NCBI RefSeq assembly: GCF_009900745.1
Contig: NZ_WXVU01000005.1
Location: 1 to 64,000, forward strand
Direction of reading: 5' to 3'
DNA from: Chryseobacterium sp. c4a
GTDB lineage: Bacteria; Bacteroidota; Bacteroidia; Flavobacteriales; Weeksellaceae
DNA length: 64,000 bases
Both the position numbers and the translations under genes were made by a program. Below, in pieces: positions 62,962 to 64,000 of the stretch; the stretch's first letter is position 1; each line of letters starts with the position of its first letter. A model generated the notes under the pieces. The model was not told the origin of the DNA and made no database searches. It saw only the letters and a program-made list of their open reading frames with translations.

Positions 62962-63753
62962 ATGAAATGTGGATTATCAGAAAAAAGAAAAGGGGAGTTT
63001 GATGATGAAATTAATATCGATGCTTATGTCTGGTATGAGAAAGACTGGACACATGATGACTATGATCATGCTCACCAAAGATATCAGCTGACTTATGTTG
63101 AAGAAGGGTATCAGTATTTTCACATTGAAAATAAAATCTATCTGGTTCCACAAAATCACTTAATCTGGATCCCTTCAGGCAAAAAACATCATACTCAGTC
63201 GGAAGCCAGTACAGTTAATCTTATGGTGATCTTATTCAAAACGGTTTTCGACAATGATTTTTATAATAAAGTGCATGTTTTTGCAGCGCCTCCGGTTTTG
63301 AGAGAAATGTTGCAATATGCCTCAAAGTGGAATAAATTATTGGAAGAAGATGAAGAGCAGGGATATTTCCTGACCGCTTTACTGAATAGCCTTCCTCATT
63401 TCTGCACAGAGAAAGTAGGTTTACAAATCCCGATTCCGGTAGATCCAAGATTACTGCCTGTATGCAATTATATTAATAAGAATTACATGGAACAGGTGAA
63501 TATAGATGATTTAGCTGATCTATCCTTAATGTCTGTAAGAAGTCTTCAGCGTATATTTAAACGAGAAACAGGGATTACGATCCAAAAATATATGCAGCTG
63601 ATTCGTATCTTAAAAAGTATTGAACTCATTAATACAGGAGAATATACTTTAAGTCAGATCGCTTTTATGATTGGTTATAAAAGTCTATCAGCTTTTACCA
63701 ATTCCTACTCTGGGATTATGAAAGAAAAAGCAAAAATTATTGGAAAATCTTAA
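62962..63753 (+). CDS. AraC-family transcriptional regulator
   Basis: 263 residues. N-terminal cupin-like sensing domain (DYDHAHQRYQLTYVEEGYQYFH, then PQNHLIWIPSGKKHH) and C-terminal double HTH (NIDDLADLSLMSVRSLQRIFKRETG, then SQIAFMIGYKSLSAFTNSY). It is divergent from the DapB-like gene and may control it. Confidence 0.92.
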   Translation: MKCGLSEKRKGEFDDEINIDAYVWYEKDWTHDDYDHAHQRYQLTYVEEGYQYFHIENKIYLVPQNHLIWIPSGKKHHTQSEASTVNLMVILFKTVFDNDFYNKVHVFAAPPVLREMLQYASKWNKLLEEDEEQGYFLTALLNSLPHFCTEKVGLQIPIPVDPRLLPVCNYINKNYMEQVNIDDLADLSLMSVRSLQRIFKRETGITIQKYMQLIRILKSIELINTGEYTLSQIAFMIGYKSLSAFTNSYSGIMKEKAKIIGKS

Positions 63754-63947
63754 AATTCTGATTTAAAGATTAATGATGAAAAAATCCTTAGTTATATATG
63801 AGAAAGGCAGATCCAATTTTCCGTTTTTTTTCTAACTGTTGAATCAAATAATCAATTCAAAAATAGAAAGAAACGAATACAATAAAGTTATAGTAACCTA
63901 TATTTTTAGTGCTTATACTTATGGTTTGATTTTCTTAACTTTGAAAA

Positions 63948-64000
63948 ATGAAAGAAAAGGTAAAAAGAGTTGTTTCGGAGTTTAATAGTGAATTAAAACT
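63948..64000 (+). CDS. Start of a gene cut by the window end
   Basis: ATG 63948 begins MKEKVKRVVSEFNSELKL, open to the window end. A TAACTTTG box at 63936-63943 lies directly before it, so the start may be further downstream. No family call is possible. Confidence 0.4.
   Translation, partial: MKEKVKRVVSEFNSELK

Overview
The window looks like a chromosomal stretch from a Flavobacteriia member close to Chryseobacterium. The evidence is low GC, many promoters of the Bacteroidetes type (TTG, 17-20 nt, TAnnTTTG), Bacteroidetes-type protein families (T6SS-iii-like VgrG, DUF4280 PAAR-like protein, DUF3606, grasp-with-spasm RiPP genes, PIG-L/SSS pair) and secreted proteins with Bacteroidetes-style signal peptides. 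I see no rRNA, tRNA or CRISPR array. Genus is an inference.

Layout. 1-834: tail of an IS3-type transposase and a small secreted protein. 1263-11167 (minus strand): a vgrG-led island. VgrG is followed by three different predicted peptidoglycan hydrolases (NlpC/P60- or CHAP-like, GH19-like, M15-like), each followed by a secreted or lipoprotein partner that could be its immunity protein. The three hydrolases appear to share an N-terminal module. No T6SS sheath or baseplate genes are in view. 11457-22176: FRG protein, lipoproteins, two-strand mix of serine hydrolase, PLD-like protein, MG2/TonB-plug protein, VOC and PhzF proteins. 22378-26018: oxidative pentose phosphate operon gndA-zwf-pgl. 26361-34769: secreted C1q-like protein, AraC regulator, class C beta-lactamase-like hydrolase, DUF4287, alpha/beta hydrolase, S41 protease, OmpA-like lipoprotein.

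34814-36060 and 60014-61802 are two related small islands. Each begins with a hairpin, carries small genes driven by a conserved palindrome-N21-TAnnTTTG promoter, then an HTH gene divergent from a 181-residue protein with a palindrome between them. In the first island both the HTH gene and the 181-residue gene are broken by frameshifts. 36282-37731 holds a secreted protein whose 5' end is triplicated upstream with an exact 100-bp period.

38300-46311: a GNAT-ElaA fusion, LysR regulator, CREST-type membrane protein, and a translationally coupled operon of PIG-L deacetylase, a 34-residue membrane peptide and an SSS symporter, then DUF2911. 46765-49927: a grasp-with-spasm RiPP locus (XRE regulator, precursor peptide, hairpin, ATP-grasp ligase, decayed genes, SPASM protein). 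50001-57000: FAD enzyme, SDR/TetR pair with two identical operators, YdeI-like protein, epoxide hydrolase-like protein, a frameshifted flavodoxin gene, and several gene scars plus an IS982 remnant. 57077-59891: a possible small protein and two uncharacterised genes, one with a HEPN-like motif. 61895-64000: a DapB-like protein lacking the catalytic histidines, divergent from an AraC regulator, and the start of one more gene.
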